A stretch of DNA of 64,000 bases from Beijerinckiaceae bacterium (GTDB lineage Bacteria > Pseudomonadota > Alphaproteobacteria > Rhizobiales > Beijerinckiaceae): contig JAIETL010000003.1 in NCBI GenBank assembly GCA_019745195.1, positions 1 to 64,000 on the forward strand, given 5' to 3'. Of the stretch, positions 52,879-59,879 are shown piece after piece (the stretch's first letter is position 1; each line of letters starts with the position of its first letter). A program made the translations under genes and the position numbers. Below the pieces are notes generated by a model, which saw nothing but the letters and a program-made list of their open reading frames with translations, searched no databases and was not told the origin of the DNA.

Positions 52879-53550
52879 ATGTCGGCTCATCTTCCCTTGA
52901 TGGTCTGGCTGTCGCCGTCCTTCCCCGTCGGCGGCTTCGCCTATTCGCACGGGCTGGAATGGGCCTTTGAGGCCGGCGACCTGAGCGATGCCGCGACCCT
53001 GCGCGACTGGCTCGATGCGCTCGTATCCCACGGCTCCTTGCGCAACGACCTGATCCTGTTCGCCTGTGCCCATCGCGCGCTGGACGCGGGCGGCGAGGGG
53101 CTGCCGGAGATCGCCGAACTCGCCCTGGCGCTGGCCAACTCGTCCGAGCGACGGCTGGAGACCGTGACGCAGGGCAATGCCTTCGTCGCGGCCCTGCGCG
53201 CCGCCTGGCCGTGCGACGCAACCGAGCGCTTTCGTGCGCTCTGGCCCGGCGATGTCGCCTATCCGCTCGCCGTCGGCGTCGCCAGCGCCGGCCATGGCCT
53301 GCCGCTGCGGCCTTCGCTCGAGGCCTATGGGCTCGCCTTCGTCGCCAATCTGGTCTCCGCCTCGGTCAGGCTCGGCATCGTTGGCCAGACCGACGGACAG
53401 CGCATCACGGCGGCGCTGGTGCCGGCCCTGAACGCGGCCGCCGGAGCGGCGGAAACAGCGACGCTCGACGATCTCGGAGGCTGCTGCTTCCGCTCCGACA
53501 TCGCGGCGCTGCGGCACGAAACCCAGTATTCGCGGCTGTTTCGCTCATGA
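52879..53550 (+). CDS. ureF: urease accessory protein UreF
   Basis: A 223-residue helical protein: LMVWLSPSFPVGGFAYSHGL near the N-terminus, EWAFEAGDLSDAATLRDWLD, and the usual helical core; it ends with the short HETQYSRLFRS tail typical of UreF. It binds UreD and UreG and acts as a checkpoint for GTP-driven nickel insertion. The stop overlaps the next gene by ATGA. Confidence 0.93.
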   Translation: MSAHLPLMVWLSPSFPVGGFAYSHGLEWAFEAGDLSDAATLRDWLDALVSHGSLRNDLILFACAHRALDAGGEGLPEIAELALALANSSERRLETVTQGNAFVAALRAAWPCDATERFRALWPGDVAYPLAVGVASAGHGLPLRPSLEAYGLAFVANLVSASVRLGIVGQTDGQRITAALVPALNAAAGAAETATLDDLGGCCFRSDIAALRHETQYSRLFRS

Positions 53551-53984
53551 CCCTCATGATAGCTGTCCTGCTCTGTTTGCTTCTGCTCGTGGTAGCGGCT
53601 CTTCATGTCTATTGGGGCGGCGGCGGGCTCTGGCCGGCGGCGAGCGAGCGGGAGCTGGTCGCGACCGTCATCGGCCATGCGCAGGCGCGGCGCATGCCGC
53701 CGCCCTGGCTCTGTATGCTCGTCGCGATCGCGATCGGCGTCGCGGCGGTCTGGCCGATGCTGTTGGTCGGCGTGGAGCCGGCCGCGCCCTCGCGGCCGCT
53801 GATCGTCGCGGGCGGCGTGGCGATCCTGCTGGTTTTCCTGCTGCGCGGTCTGGCCGGCTATTTGCCTGTCTGGCGTCGCCTGCATCCGCAGGAGCCCTTC
53901 GCCGCCTACGACCGGCGCTTTTACGCGCCGCTCTGCCTGCAGGTCGCCGCTGGCTACGCCATTCTTCTGCTGCAAGGACGCTGA
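53547..53984 (+). CDS. DUF3995 membrane protein
   Basis: About 145 residues with four hydrophobic segments (LMIAVLLCLLLLVVAALHVY; WLCMLVAIAIGVAAVWPMLL; LIVAGGVAILLVFLLRGLAG; YAPLCLQVAAGYAILLLQG). The family pattern HVYWGGGGLWPA and YLPVWRRLHPQEPFAAYDRR matches DUF3995. Function unknown. It is inserted between ureF and ureG with tight coupling at both sides (ATGA with ureF, 3 bases before ureG). Confidence 0.8.
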   Translation: MTLMIAVLLCLLLLVVAALHVYWGGGGLWPAASERELVATVIGHAQARRMPPPWLCMLVAIAIGVAAVWPMLLVGVEPAAPSRPLIVAGGVAILLVFLLRGLAGYLPVWRRLHPQEPFAAYDRRFYAPLCLQVAAGYAILLLQGR

Positions 53985-53987
53985 CGC

Positions 53988-54623
53988 ATGACACGTTCCC
54001 CCCACGGCCCGCTCCGCGTCGGCATCGGCGGCCCCGTCGGCTCCGGCAAGACCGCGCTGATGGAGGCGCTCTGCAAGCGCATGCGCGGCGCCTATGACAT
54101 CTGCGCCATCACCAACGACATCTACACCAAGGAGGATGCCCGCCTGCTGACGGTCGCCGGCGCGCTGCCGCAGGAGCGGATCATGGGCGTCGAGACGGGA
54201 GGCTGCCCGCACACGGCGATCCGCGAGGACTGCTCGATCAATCTGGCGGCGGTCGAGGAGATGCGGGCCAAGTTCCCCGATCTCGACATGATCCTGATCG
54301 AGTCCGGCGGCGACAATCTCGCCGCGACCTTCTCGCCTGAACTCGCCGACCTGACGATTTATGTGATCGACGTCGCGGCGGGCGAAAAAATCCCGCGCAA
54401 GGGCGGTCCCGGCATCACCCGCTCCGACCTGCTGGTCATCAACAAGACCGATCTCGCCCCCCATGTCGGCGCGGATCTTGCAGTGATGGACCGGGATTCG
54501 AAGCTCATGCGCGGCAAACGGCCCTTCGTCTTCACCAATACGCGTGAGGGCGAGGGCGTCGATGTGGTGGTGGATTTCATCGAGACGGCCGGCGGGCTGA
54601 AGGCCGCCCGCCCGACGGCCTGA
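53988..54623 (+). CDS. ureG: urease accessory GTPase UreG
   Basis: A 211-residue GTPase: P-loop [18 protein letters not shown], metal-binding CPH in [15 protein letters not shown], Walker B-like [20 protein letters not shown], and base specificity NKTDLAP. It uses GTP hydrolysis to load nickel onto urease via UreD/UreF. Confidence 0.97.
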   Translation: MTRSPHGPLRVGIGGPVGSGKTALMEALCKRMRGAYDICAITNDIYTKEDARLLTVAGALPQERIMGVETGGCPHTAIREDCSINLAAVEEMRAKFPDLDMILIESGGDNLAATFSPELADLTIYVIDVAAGEKIPRKGGPGITRSDLLVINKTDLAPHVGADLAVMDRDSKLMRGKRPFVFTNTREGEGVDVVVDFIETAGGLKAARPTA

Positions 54624-54633
54624 GGAGATGGCT

Positions 54634-55230
54634 ATGACGACGAAGGCGATGCTGACGGGCTTGACGCTGGCAGGGGTGGCGCTTGCGGGCGCGTCGCTCG
54701 CCGGTCCGGCGCAGGCGCATACGGGCGCGGGCGCGGTTCACGGCTTCGGCGCGGGCCTGCTCCATCCCCTGACCGGGTTCGATCACCTGCTCGCCATGGT
54801 CGCGGTCGGCCTCTGGGCCGGGCTGACCGGCGGCCGGGCGCGGCTGGCCTGGCCGATGGCCTTCGTCGCGATGATGCTGGCGGCCGGCTGGTGGGGCATG
54901 TCGGGCGCGAGCCTGCCCGGCGTGGAAACCGGCATCGCGGTCTCCATCGTCATTCTGGGGCTCGCCATCGTCTTCCGGGCGACGCCGCCGCTGGCGGCGG
55001 GCGCCGCGGCCTGCGCCATCTTCGCGATATTCCACGGCCATGCCCACGGCGCGGAACTGCCCGACGGCGCGGGCGGGCTCGGCTATGCGGCGGGCTTCGT
55101 CATCGCCACGGCCGGCTTGCATGGCATGGGTCTGGTCCTGGCGGCGCAGCTGGCGCGCTTTGCTCCGCTCGTCGCCCGCGCCATCGGCGGCGGGCTGGTG
55201 GTCGCGGGCGTCGCCATCCTCGCCGGATAG
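54634..55230 (+). CDS. ureJ: UreJ/HupE-family nickel permease
   Basis: About 198 residues. Signal-like N-terminus ending QAHT, then the family signature HGFGAGLLHPLTGFDHLLAM, and FAIFHGHAHGAELPD in the middle, with six TM helices. HupE/UreJ proteins import nickel. ATG 54634 is preferred over 54628 because GAGGAG would then be six bases upstream rather than touching the codon. Last gene of the urease block; nasT starts about 24 bases later. Confidence 0.93.
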   Translation: MTTKAMLTGLTLAGVALAGASLAGPAQAHTGAGAVHGFGAGLLHPLTGFDHLLAMVAVGLWAGLTGGRARLAWPMAFVAMMLAAGWWGMSGASLPGVETGIAVSIVILGLAIVFRATPPLAAGAAACAIFAIFHGHAHGAELPDGAGGLGYAAGFVIATAGLHGMGLVLAAQLARFAPLVARAIGGGLVVAGVAILAG

Positions 55231-55253
55231 TCGCCCCGCACGCTTCGCGGATC

Positions 55254-55838
55254 ATGAGGTCGGACCTGAAAATCCTGATCGTCGACGCCAGCCCGGTGCG
55301 CGCGGCCATCATCGAGGAGGGCCTGCGCGAAGCCGGCTTCACCGACCTTGTCCGCATTGGCGCGACCAACGGCCTCGTCGCAGCCATCGAGCGGCATGAT
55401 CCGGACGTTGTGGTGATCGACCTCGAGGACCCCAGCCGCGACGCGCTGGCCGACATGTTCCTGGTCTCCAGCCATGTGAAGCGGCCGATCACCATGTTCG
55501 TCGACCAGTCGGATTCGGCCTCGATCGAGGCTGCCGTCGAGGCCGGCGTCTCGGCCTATATCGTCGACGGGCTGAAGAAGGAGCGGATGCAGCCGATCCT
55601 GCAGACCTGCATCAGCCGCTTCAACGCCTTCCGCAAGCTGCGCGACGAACTCGACGAGGCCCGCTCCCAGCTCGAGGACCGCAAGACGATCGACCGCGCC
55701 AAGGGCATTGTGATGAAGCTGAAAAGCCTCTCCGAGGACGAAGCCTACGCGCTGATGCGGAAAACCGCGATGAACGAGAAACGCAAGATCGGCGATATCG
55801 CCCGCTCGATCATCACGGCCGCCGAGGTGCTGAAATGA
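55254..55838 (+). CDS. nasT: NasT: ANTAR-domain antitermination regulator
   Basis: About 194 residues. A receiver-like domain (LKILIVDASPVRAAIIEEGL, VVVIDLEDPSRDAL) is followed by a coiled coil and the ANTAR RNA-binding domain (DRAKGIVMKLKSLSEDEAYA, LMRKTAMNEKRKIGDIAR). NasT binds tandem hexaloop hairpins in nitrate-operon leaders and prevents termination; such hairpins are present at 57049-57102. The stop overlaps nasS by ATGA. Confidence 0.95.
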   Translation: MRSDLKILIVDASPVRAAIIEEGLREAGFTDLVRIGATNGLVAAIERHDPDVVVIDLEDPSRDALADMFLVSSHVKRPITMFVDQSDSASIEAAVEAGVSAYIVDGLKKERMQPILQTCISRFNAFRKLRDELDEARSQLEDRKTIDRAKGIVMKLKSLSEDEAYALMRKTAMNEKRKIGDIARSIITAAEVLK

Positions 55839-56884
55839 CCACCTTGCACCTGCGTGTGGGCTTCATGCCGCTGGTCGATTGCGCGCTCGTCGTGCTGGCG
55901 AAGGACGAGGGTTTCGCGGAAGCCGAAGGGCTCGATCTCGAACTCGTGCGCGAGGTCTCCTGGTCGAACCTGCGCGACAAGCTCAATGTCCGCCTGCTCG
56001 ACGCCGCCCATATGCTGGGGCCGGCCGCGGTGGCGGCCACGCTCGGGCTCGGCGGCGTCAAGGCCCCGATGGCTGCGCCGATCGCGCTCAATCTCGACGG
56101 CGCGGCGATCACCGTGTCGCTCCGGCGCTTCGAGGAGATGGTGCGTCTGGCCGATGGCGACATGGCCGACACTGCGGTGTCCGCGCGGGCGCTGGCGGCG
56201 ATGGTGGCGCGGCGCAAGGCAGCGGGTCTGCCGCCTCTGACCTTCGCGGCCGTGTTCGGCTTTTCCAGTCACACCTATCTGCTCTGCGAATGGATGGCCA
56301 AGGGCGGCGTGAAACTCGGCGAGGATGTCCGCTTCGAGGTGGTGCCGCCGCCGCAGACGGTCGAGGCGCTGAGCAGCGGCCGGGTCGACGGCTTCTGCGC
56401 CGGCGCGCCGTGGAATGCAGCCGCGGTCGCGGCCGGCGTCGGCGCAATGGTCCATGCCAGCGTCGATCTGCGCCGGAACTGCCCCGACAAGGTGCTGGCC
56501 TGGCGCGCCGATGACGCGGAACGCCGCGCCGCTGCCGTCGGCAGGCTCAGCGCAGCCATTCTGCGCGCCAGCGACTGGGCCTGCGATCCCGGCAACACGG
56601 AGCGCTTCGCCCGTCACCTCTCGGCGCCCGATCGGCTGGCGCTGCCGGTCGAGATCCTCGAACCCGTCCTGCGCTTCGAACTGCGGCAGGGCGCAGGCCG
56701 GACGCCCCGACAGGTGGACCGTTTTATCCGCTTCGACCGCGCGGCCTTGCGGCCGGACCCCGCCCATGCCGACTGGATTTTGGCAGGCATGCAACAGGCC
56801 GGGCAGATCGTCCGCACGGCGCAGATGACGGAGCAGGCACGGGCGGTCTTTCGACCTGGCTTGTTTCCGGGCAGCGAAAGCTGA
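55835..56884 (+). CDS. nasS: NasS: nitrate sensor that sequesters NasT
   Basis: A 349-residue periplasmic-binding-like protein without a signal peptide, so cytoplasmic. It is related to NrtA: LHLRVGFMPLVDCALVVLAK at the start, DAAHMLGPAAVAATLGLGG and SSHTYLLCEWMAKGG. NasS holds NasT when nitrate is absent and releases it when nitrate or nitrite binds. The pair is encoded immediately upstream of its target operon. Confidence 0.94.
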   Translation: MTTLHLRVGFMPLVDCALVVLAKDEGFAEAEGLDLELVREVSWSNLRDKLNVRLLDAAHMLGPAAVAATLGLGGVKAPMAAPIALNLDGAAITVSLRRFEEMVRLADGDMADTAVSARALAAMVARRKAAGLPPLTFAAVFGFSSHTYLLCEWMAKGGVKLGEDVRFEVVPPPQTVEALSSGRVDGFCAGAPWNAAAVAAGVGAMVHASVDLRRNCPDKVLAWRADDAERRAAAVGRLSAAILRASDWACDPGNTERFARHLSAPDRLALPVEILEPVLRFELRQGAGRTPRQVDRFIRFDRAALRPDPAHADWILAGMQQAGQIVRTAQMTEQARAVFRPGLFPGSES

Positions 56885-56887
56885 ACG

Positions 56888-56907
56888 GCGCGGGCTGCGC
56901 ATTTTTT
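56888..56907 (+). terminator. weak hairpin with T run after nasS
   Basis: GGCGC pairs weakly with GCGC before ATTTTTT, directly after the nasS stop. The stem is only 4 bp, so termination here is uncertain. Confidence 0.35.
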
Positions 56908-57018
56908 GAGCGAATGCGACCGATTTGTGCGGCGCAACATTGCGCCTGCATGACGCCTCGCCCTGACCCGTCCCCACCCAAGTTATTGTATTTCAAAGAA
57001 GCTGCTGAGCGTAGCGAG

Positions 57019-57035
57019 TTGGCACGGTCCTTGTA
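57019..57035 (+). promoter_or_regulatory. sigma-54 (RpoN) promoter of the nitrate operon
   Basis: TTGGCACGGTCCTTGTA fits the RpoN consensus (TGGCACG-N4-TTGC/T) with correct GG to GC/GT spacing. The predicted transcript start, about 57046, lies just before the first ANTAR hairpin. RpoN promoters need an activator such as NtrC, linking the operon to nitrogen limitation; no NtrC site was identified by eye. Confidence 0.7.
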
Positions 57036-57048
57036 AGGGTTTGTTCAA

Positions 57049-57102
57049 CGCGGCCAATGCTGCCCGCGCCCGTCCGAACGAATTGCACAGCAACGCCGCT
57101 GT
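57049..57102 (+). promoter_or_regulatory. tandem ANTAR (NasT) RNA hairpins in the nrtA leader
   Basis: Hairpin 1: CGCGGCC at 57049-57055 pairs (one mismatch) with GCCCGCG at 57062-57068 around the hexaloop AATGCT. Hairpin 2: ACAGC at 57087-57091 pairs with GCTGT at 57098-57102 around the hexaloop AACGCC. Both loops have A at position 1 and G at position 4, the known ANTAR recognition signature, at the right spacing. Hairpin 2 shares bases with the left arm of the terminator, so formation of one excludes the other. Confidence 0.8.
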
Positions 57103-57141
57103 CGAAAGGTGCCTACTTGGCACATTTCGCGCGGCGTTTTT
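57092..57141 (+). terminator. regulated intrinsic terminator in the nrtA leader
   Basis: ACGCCGC (57093-57099) pairs with GCGGCGT (57131-57137), continuing inward through CGAAA/TTTCG and GTGCC/GGCAC to the loop TACTT, and followed by a T run at 57137-57141. Released NasT should favour the overlapping ANTAR hairpin and allow read-through into nrtA. Confidence 0.82.
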
Positions 57142-57193
57142 CGTATTCGGCGGGCGGCGGCGGTCAAGCGGAATTCAACGAAGCGAGGCATCG

Positions 57194-58507
57194 ATGACGC
57201 AGACGATCGAGACCAGGTCCACCAAGCCCGGCGCAAGCCGTCGCCGGCTTCTGCAGCTTTCGGGCGCGGCCGCTCTGTTCCAGGCCGCCAAGATGGCGCT
57301 TCCGGCAGGTGCCTTTGCGCAAACCGCCGGCCCCGAGGTCAAGGGCACGCGTCTGGGCTACATCGCGCTGACGGACGCCGCCCCGCTGGTCATCGCCAAG
57401 GAGAAGGGCCTGTTTGCCAAATACGGCCTGCCCGACATGGACATCGCCAAGCAGGCGAGCTGGGGCGCGACGCGCGACAACATGGCGCTCGGCTTCAAGG
57501 CCAACGGCATCGACGGCGGCCACATCCTGCGCCCGAAGGCGCATCTCTATTCGACCGGCAAGGTGATGCAGAACAGCCAGCCGCTGCCGATGTACACGCT
57601 GCTCAACCTCAACGAGGACGGGCAGGCGATCTCGGTCTCGAACGAATACAAGGACCTCAACGTCCAGAAGGACGCCTCGCCGCTGAAGCTCGCCTTCGAG
57701 CGCAAGAAGGCCGCCGGCAAGGAACTCACCGCCGCGATGACCTTCCCGGGCGGCACCCACGACCTCTGGATCCGCTACTGGCTCGCCGCCGGCGGCATCG
57801 ACCCCGACACCGACATCAAGGTCATCGTCGTGCCGCCGCCGCAGATGGTGGCGAACATGAAGGTCGGCAACATGGACTGCTTCTGCGTCGGCGAGCCGTG
57901 GAACGAGCAGCTCGTCAACCAGAACATCGGCTACACCGCGCTGACCACCGGCGAGCTCTGGTCGCGCCATCCCGAGAAGATCCTCGGCATGCGCGCCGAT
58001 TTCGTCGACGCCAATCCCAAGGCCACTCAAGCCATCCTGATGGCGGTCATGGAAGCCCAGCAATGGGCCGACAAGCGCGAGAACCGGCAGGAGCTGGCCG
58101 AGATCGTCGGCAAGCGGCAGTGGTTCAACGTTCCCACCAACGACATCAACAAGCGTCTCCTCGGCGACATCAACTACGGCAACGGCCGCGAGGTGAAGGG
58201 CACCACGCTGCAAATGAAATTCTGGGGCGAGGGCGGCTCGACCTCCTATCCGTGGAAAAGCCTCGACACCTGGTTCGTCACCGAAAACATCCGCTGGGGC
58301 AAGTTCGACACCAACACCGACATCAAGGCGCTGGTCGACAAGACCAACCGCGCCGATCTCTGGCGCGAGGCCGCCAAGACGCTCGGCGTCGCAGGCGCGC
58401 CGAGCACTGACTCGCGCGGCGTCGAGACCTTCTTCGACGGCGTGAAGTTCGATCCGGCCGCTCCGATGGACTACCTCAAGGCCCTCAAGATCAAGCGGGT
58501 GGCGTAA
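57194..58507 (+). CDS. nrtA: NrtA/CmpA-type nitrate-binding protein
   Basis: About 437 residues. An N-terminal twin-arginine-like signal (SRRRLLQLSGAAALFQAAK) leads to the binding domain: LGYIALTDAAPLVIAKEKGL, FKANGIDGGHILRPKAHLYS, FPGGTHDLWIRYWLAAGGID and MDCFCVGEPWNEQLVNQNIG. It captures nitrate for the NrtBC transporter. ATG 57194 lies about 50 bases after the leader terminator. Unusually, reductase genes separate it from nrtB. Confidence 0.93.
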   Translation: MTQTIETRSTKPGASRRRLLQLSGAAALFQAAKMALPAGAFAQTAGPEVKGTRLGYIALTDAAPLVIAKEKGLFAKYGLPDMDIAKQASWGATRDNMALGFKANGIDGGHILRPKAHLYSTGKVMQNSQPLPMYTLLNLNEDGQAISVSNEYKDLNVQKDASPLKLAFERKKAAGKELTAAMTFPGGTHDLWIRYWLAAGGIDPDTDIKVIVVPPPQMVANMKVGNMDCFCVGEPWNEQLVNQNIGYTALTTGELWSRHPEKILGMRADFVDANPKATQAILMAVMEAQQWADKRENRQELAEIVGKRQWFNVPTNDINKRLLGDINYGNGREVKGTTLQMKFWGEGGSTSYPWKSLDTWFVTENIRWGKFDTNTDIKALVDKTNRADLWREAAKTLGVAGAPSTDSRGVETFFDGVKFDPAAPMDYLKALKIKRVA

Positions 58508-58528
58508 CGCCATGTGCGTATCCCTCCG

Positions 58529-58635
58529 CCCTCATCCTGAGGAGCGCTCCGCAGGAGCGCGTCTCGAAGGATGCTCCAGAGCGCGCTGGAGCATCCTTCG
58601 AGACGCCCGCTCGCGCGGGCTCCTCAGGATGAGGG
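58529..58635. repeat. REP-like nested inverted repeat, copy 2
   Basis: The outer arms CCTCATCCTGAGGAGC (58530-58545) and GCTCCTCAGGATGAGG (58619-58634) match copy 1 at 28059. The inner arms form a 20-bp perfect stem (58559-58578 with 58587-58606, starting GCGTCTCGAAGG). It sits inside the nitrate operon between nrtA and the flavoprotein gene, where it may adjust relative mRNA levels. Confidence 0.92.
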
Positions 58636-58663
58636 CGGAGGGTGGAAACGCGGGGAGGGGGTA

Positions 58664-59878
58664 GTGGCCGAGCCCCTCATCATCGTCGGCAAGGGCATGG
58701 CCGCGACGCGGCTGGTTGACGAACTCAGCCAGCGCGCGCTCGGCCGCTATTCCATCGCGGTGATCGGCGAGGAGCCCCGGCTCGCCTACAACCGGGTGCT
58801 GCTCTCGCCGCTGCTGGCGGGCGAGATCGCCGCGCCCGACATCGAGCTGAAACCCGCCGCCTGGTGGCGCGTGCGCGGAGTCTCGACGCTTTACGGCCGG
58901 GCGGTCGAAAACATCGACCGTTCGGCCAAGACCGTCACGCTCGCCGACGGGCTGACCCTGCCTTATGGCAAGCTCGTGCTTGCCACGGGCTCGAAGCCGC
59001 TGAAGCCGCCCTTTCCGGGCGGCGACCTGCCAGGCGTCGCGACCTTCCGCGACACGCGCGATGTCGAGACGATGCGGGCTTATGCCGAACGTGGAGCGCG
59101 CATCGTCGTCATAGGCGGCGGCCTGCTCGGGTTGGAGGCTGCCTACGGGCTCTCCAAAGCCGGCGGTCAGGTGACGCTGCTGCATCTGGTCGATCGCCTG
59201 ATGGAGCGCCAGCTCGACGCCGAGGGCGCAGGGTTGCTGGCGTCGGCCATGGCGGCTCGCGGCATCTCGGTGCGTCTGAACAGCGCCACCAAAGGCTTCG
59301 TCGGGACCGACAAGGTCGAGGGCGTCGAATTGCAGGATGGCGCGGTCATCCCCGCCGATCTCGTCGTCATCGCCATCGGTGTCCGCCCCAATGTCGAACT
59401 GGCCAAGGCCGCCGGTCTCCAAGTCAATCGCGGCGTCGTCGTCGACGACGCGATGGCGAGCGACGATCCCGCCATCTTCGCGATCGGCGAATGCGCCGAG
59501 CATCGCGGCAGCGTCTACGGGCTGGTCGAGCCGGCCTATGAGCAGGCGCGCGTGCTGGCGACGAACCTTGCCGGCAAGAGCGCGGCCTATTCCGGCTCGC
59601 TGCTCTCCACCAATCTCAAGGTCTCTGGCGTCGGCGTCTTTTCGGCCGGCGAGTTCGAGGCCGCCGGCGACGCCGAGACGGTCGTCCTTCGCGATCCGGC
59701 GTCGGGCATCTACCGCAAATTCGTGCTGCGCGAAGGCCGGCTCGCCGGCTGCGTGCTGGTCGGCGATACGCGCGGCGCGCTGTTCTATCTTGGCCTGATC
59801 CGCTCTGGGCAGGACATCTCGGCGATCCGCGCCGACCTGCCTTTCGGCGAGCCCTACTGCATCAGGGAAGCGGCCTGA
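58664..59878 (+). CDS. NasB-like FAD/NAD(P)H oxidoreductase for assimilatory nitrate reductase
   Basis: About 404 residues. FAD/NAD folds: PLIIVGKGMAATRLVDELS, GKLVLATGSKPLKPPFPGGD, RIVVIGGGLLGLEAAYGLSK, and GVVVDDAMASDDPAIFAIGE. It resembles the N-terminal part of NirB and the small NasB-type reductase, and likely passes electrons from NAD(P)H to the adjacent NasA. GTG 58664 with GGGGAGGGG upstream is the start; the in-frame region before it is repeat DNA. Its stop is one base before the nasA start. Confidence 0.88.
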   Translation: MAEPLIIVGKGMAATRLVDELSQRALGRYSIAVIGEEPRLAYNRVLLSPLLAGEIAAPDIELKPAAWWRVRGVSTLYGRAVENIDRSAKTVTLADGLTLPYGKLVLATGSKPLKPPFPGGDLPGVATFRDTRDVETMRAYAERGARIVVIGGGLLGLEAAYGLSKAGGQVTLLHLVDRLMERQLDAEGAGLLASAMAARGISVRLNSATKGFVGTDKVEGVELQDGAVIPADLVVIAIGVRPNVELAKAAGLQVNRGVVVDDAMASDDPAIFAIGECAEHRGSVYGLVEPAYEQARVLATNLAGKSAAYSGSLLSTNLKVSGVGVFSAGEFEAAGDAETVVLRDPASGIYRKFVLREGRLAGCVLVGDTRGALFYLGLIRSGQDISAIRADLPFGEPYCIREAA

Positions 59879-59879
59879 C

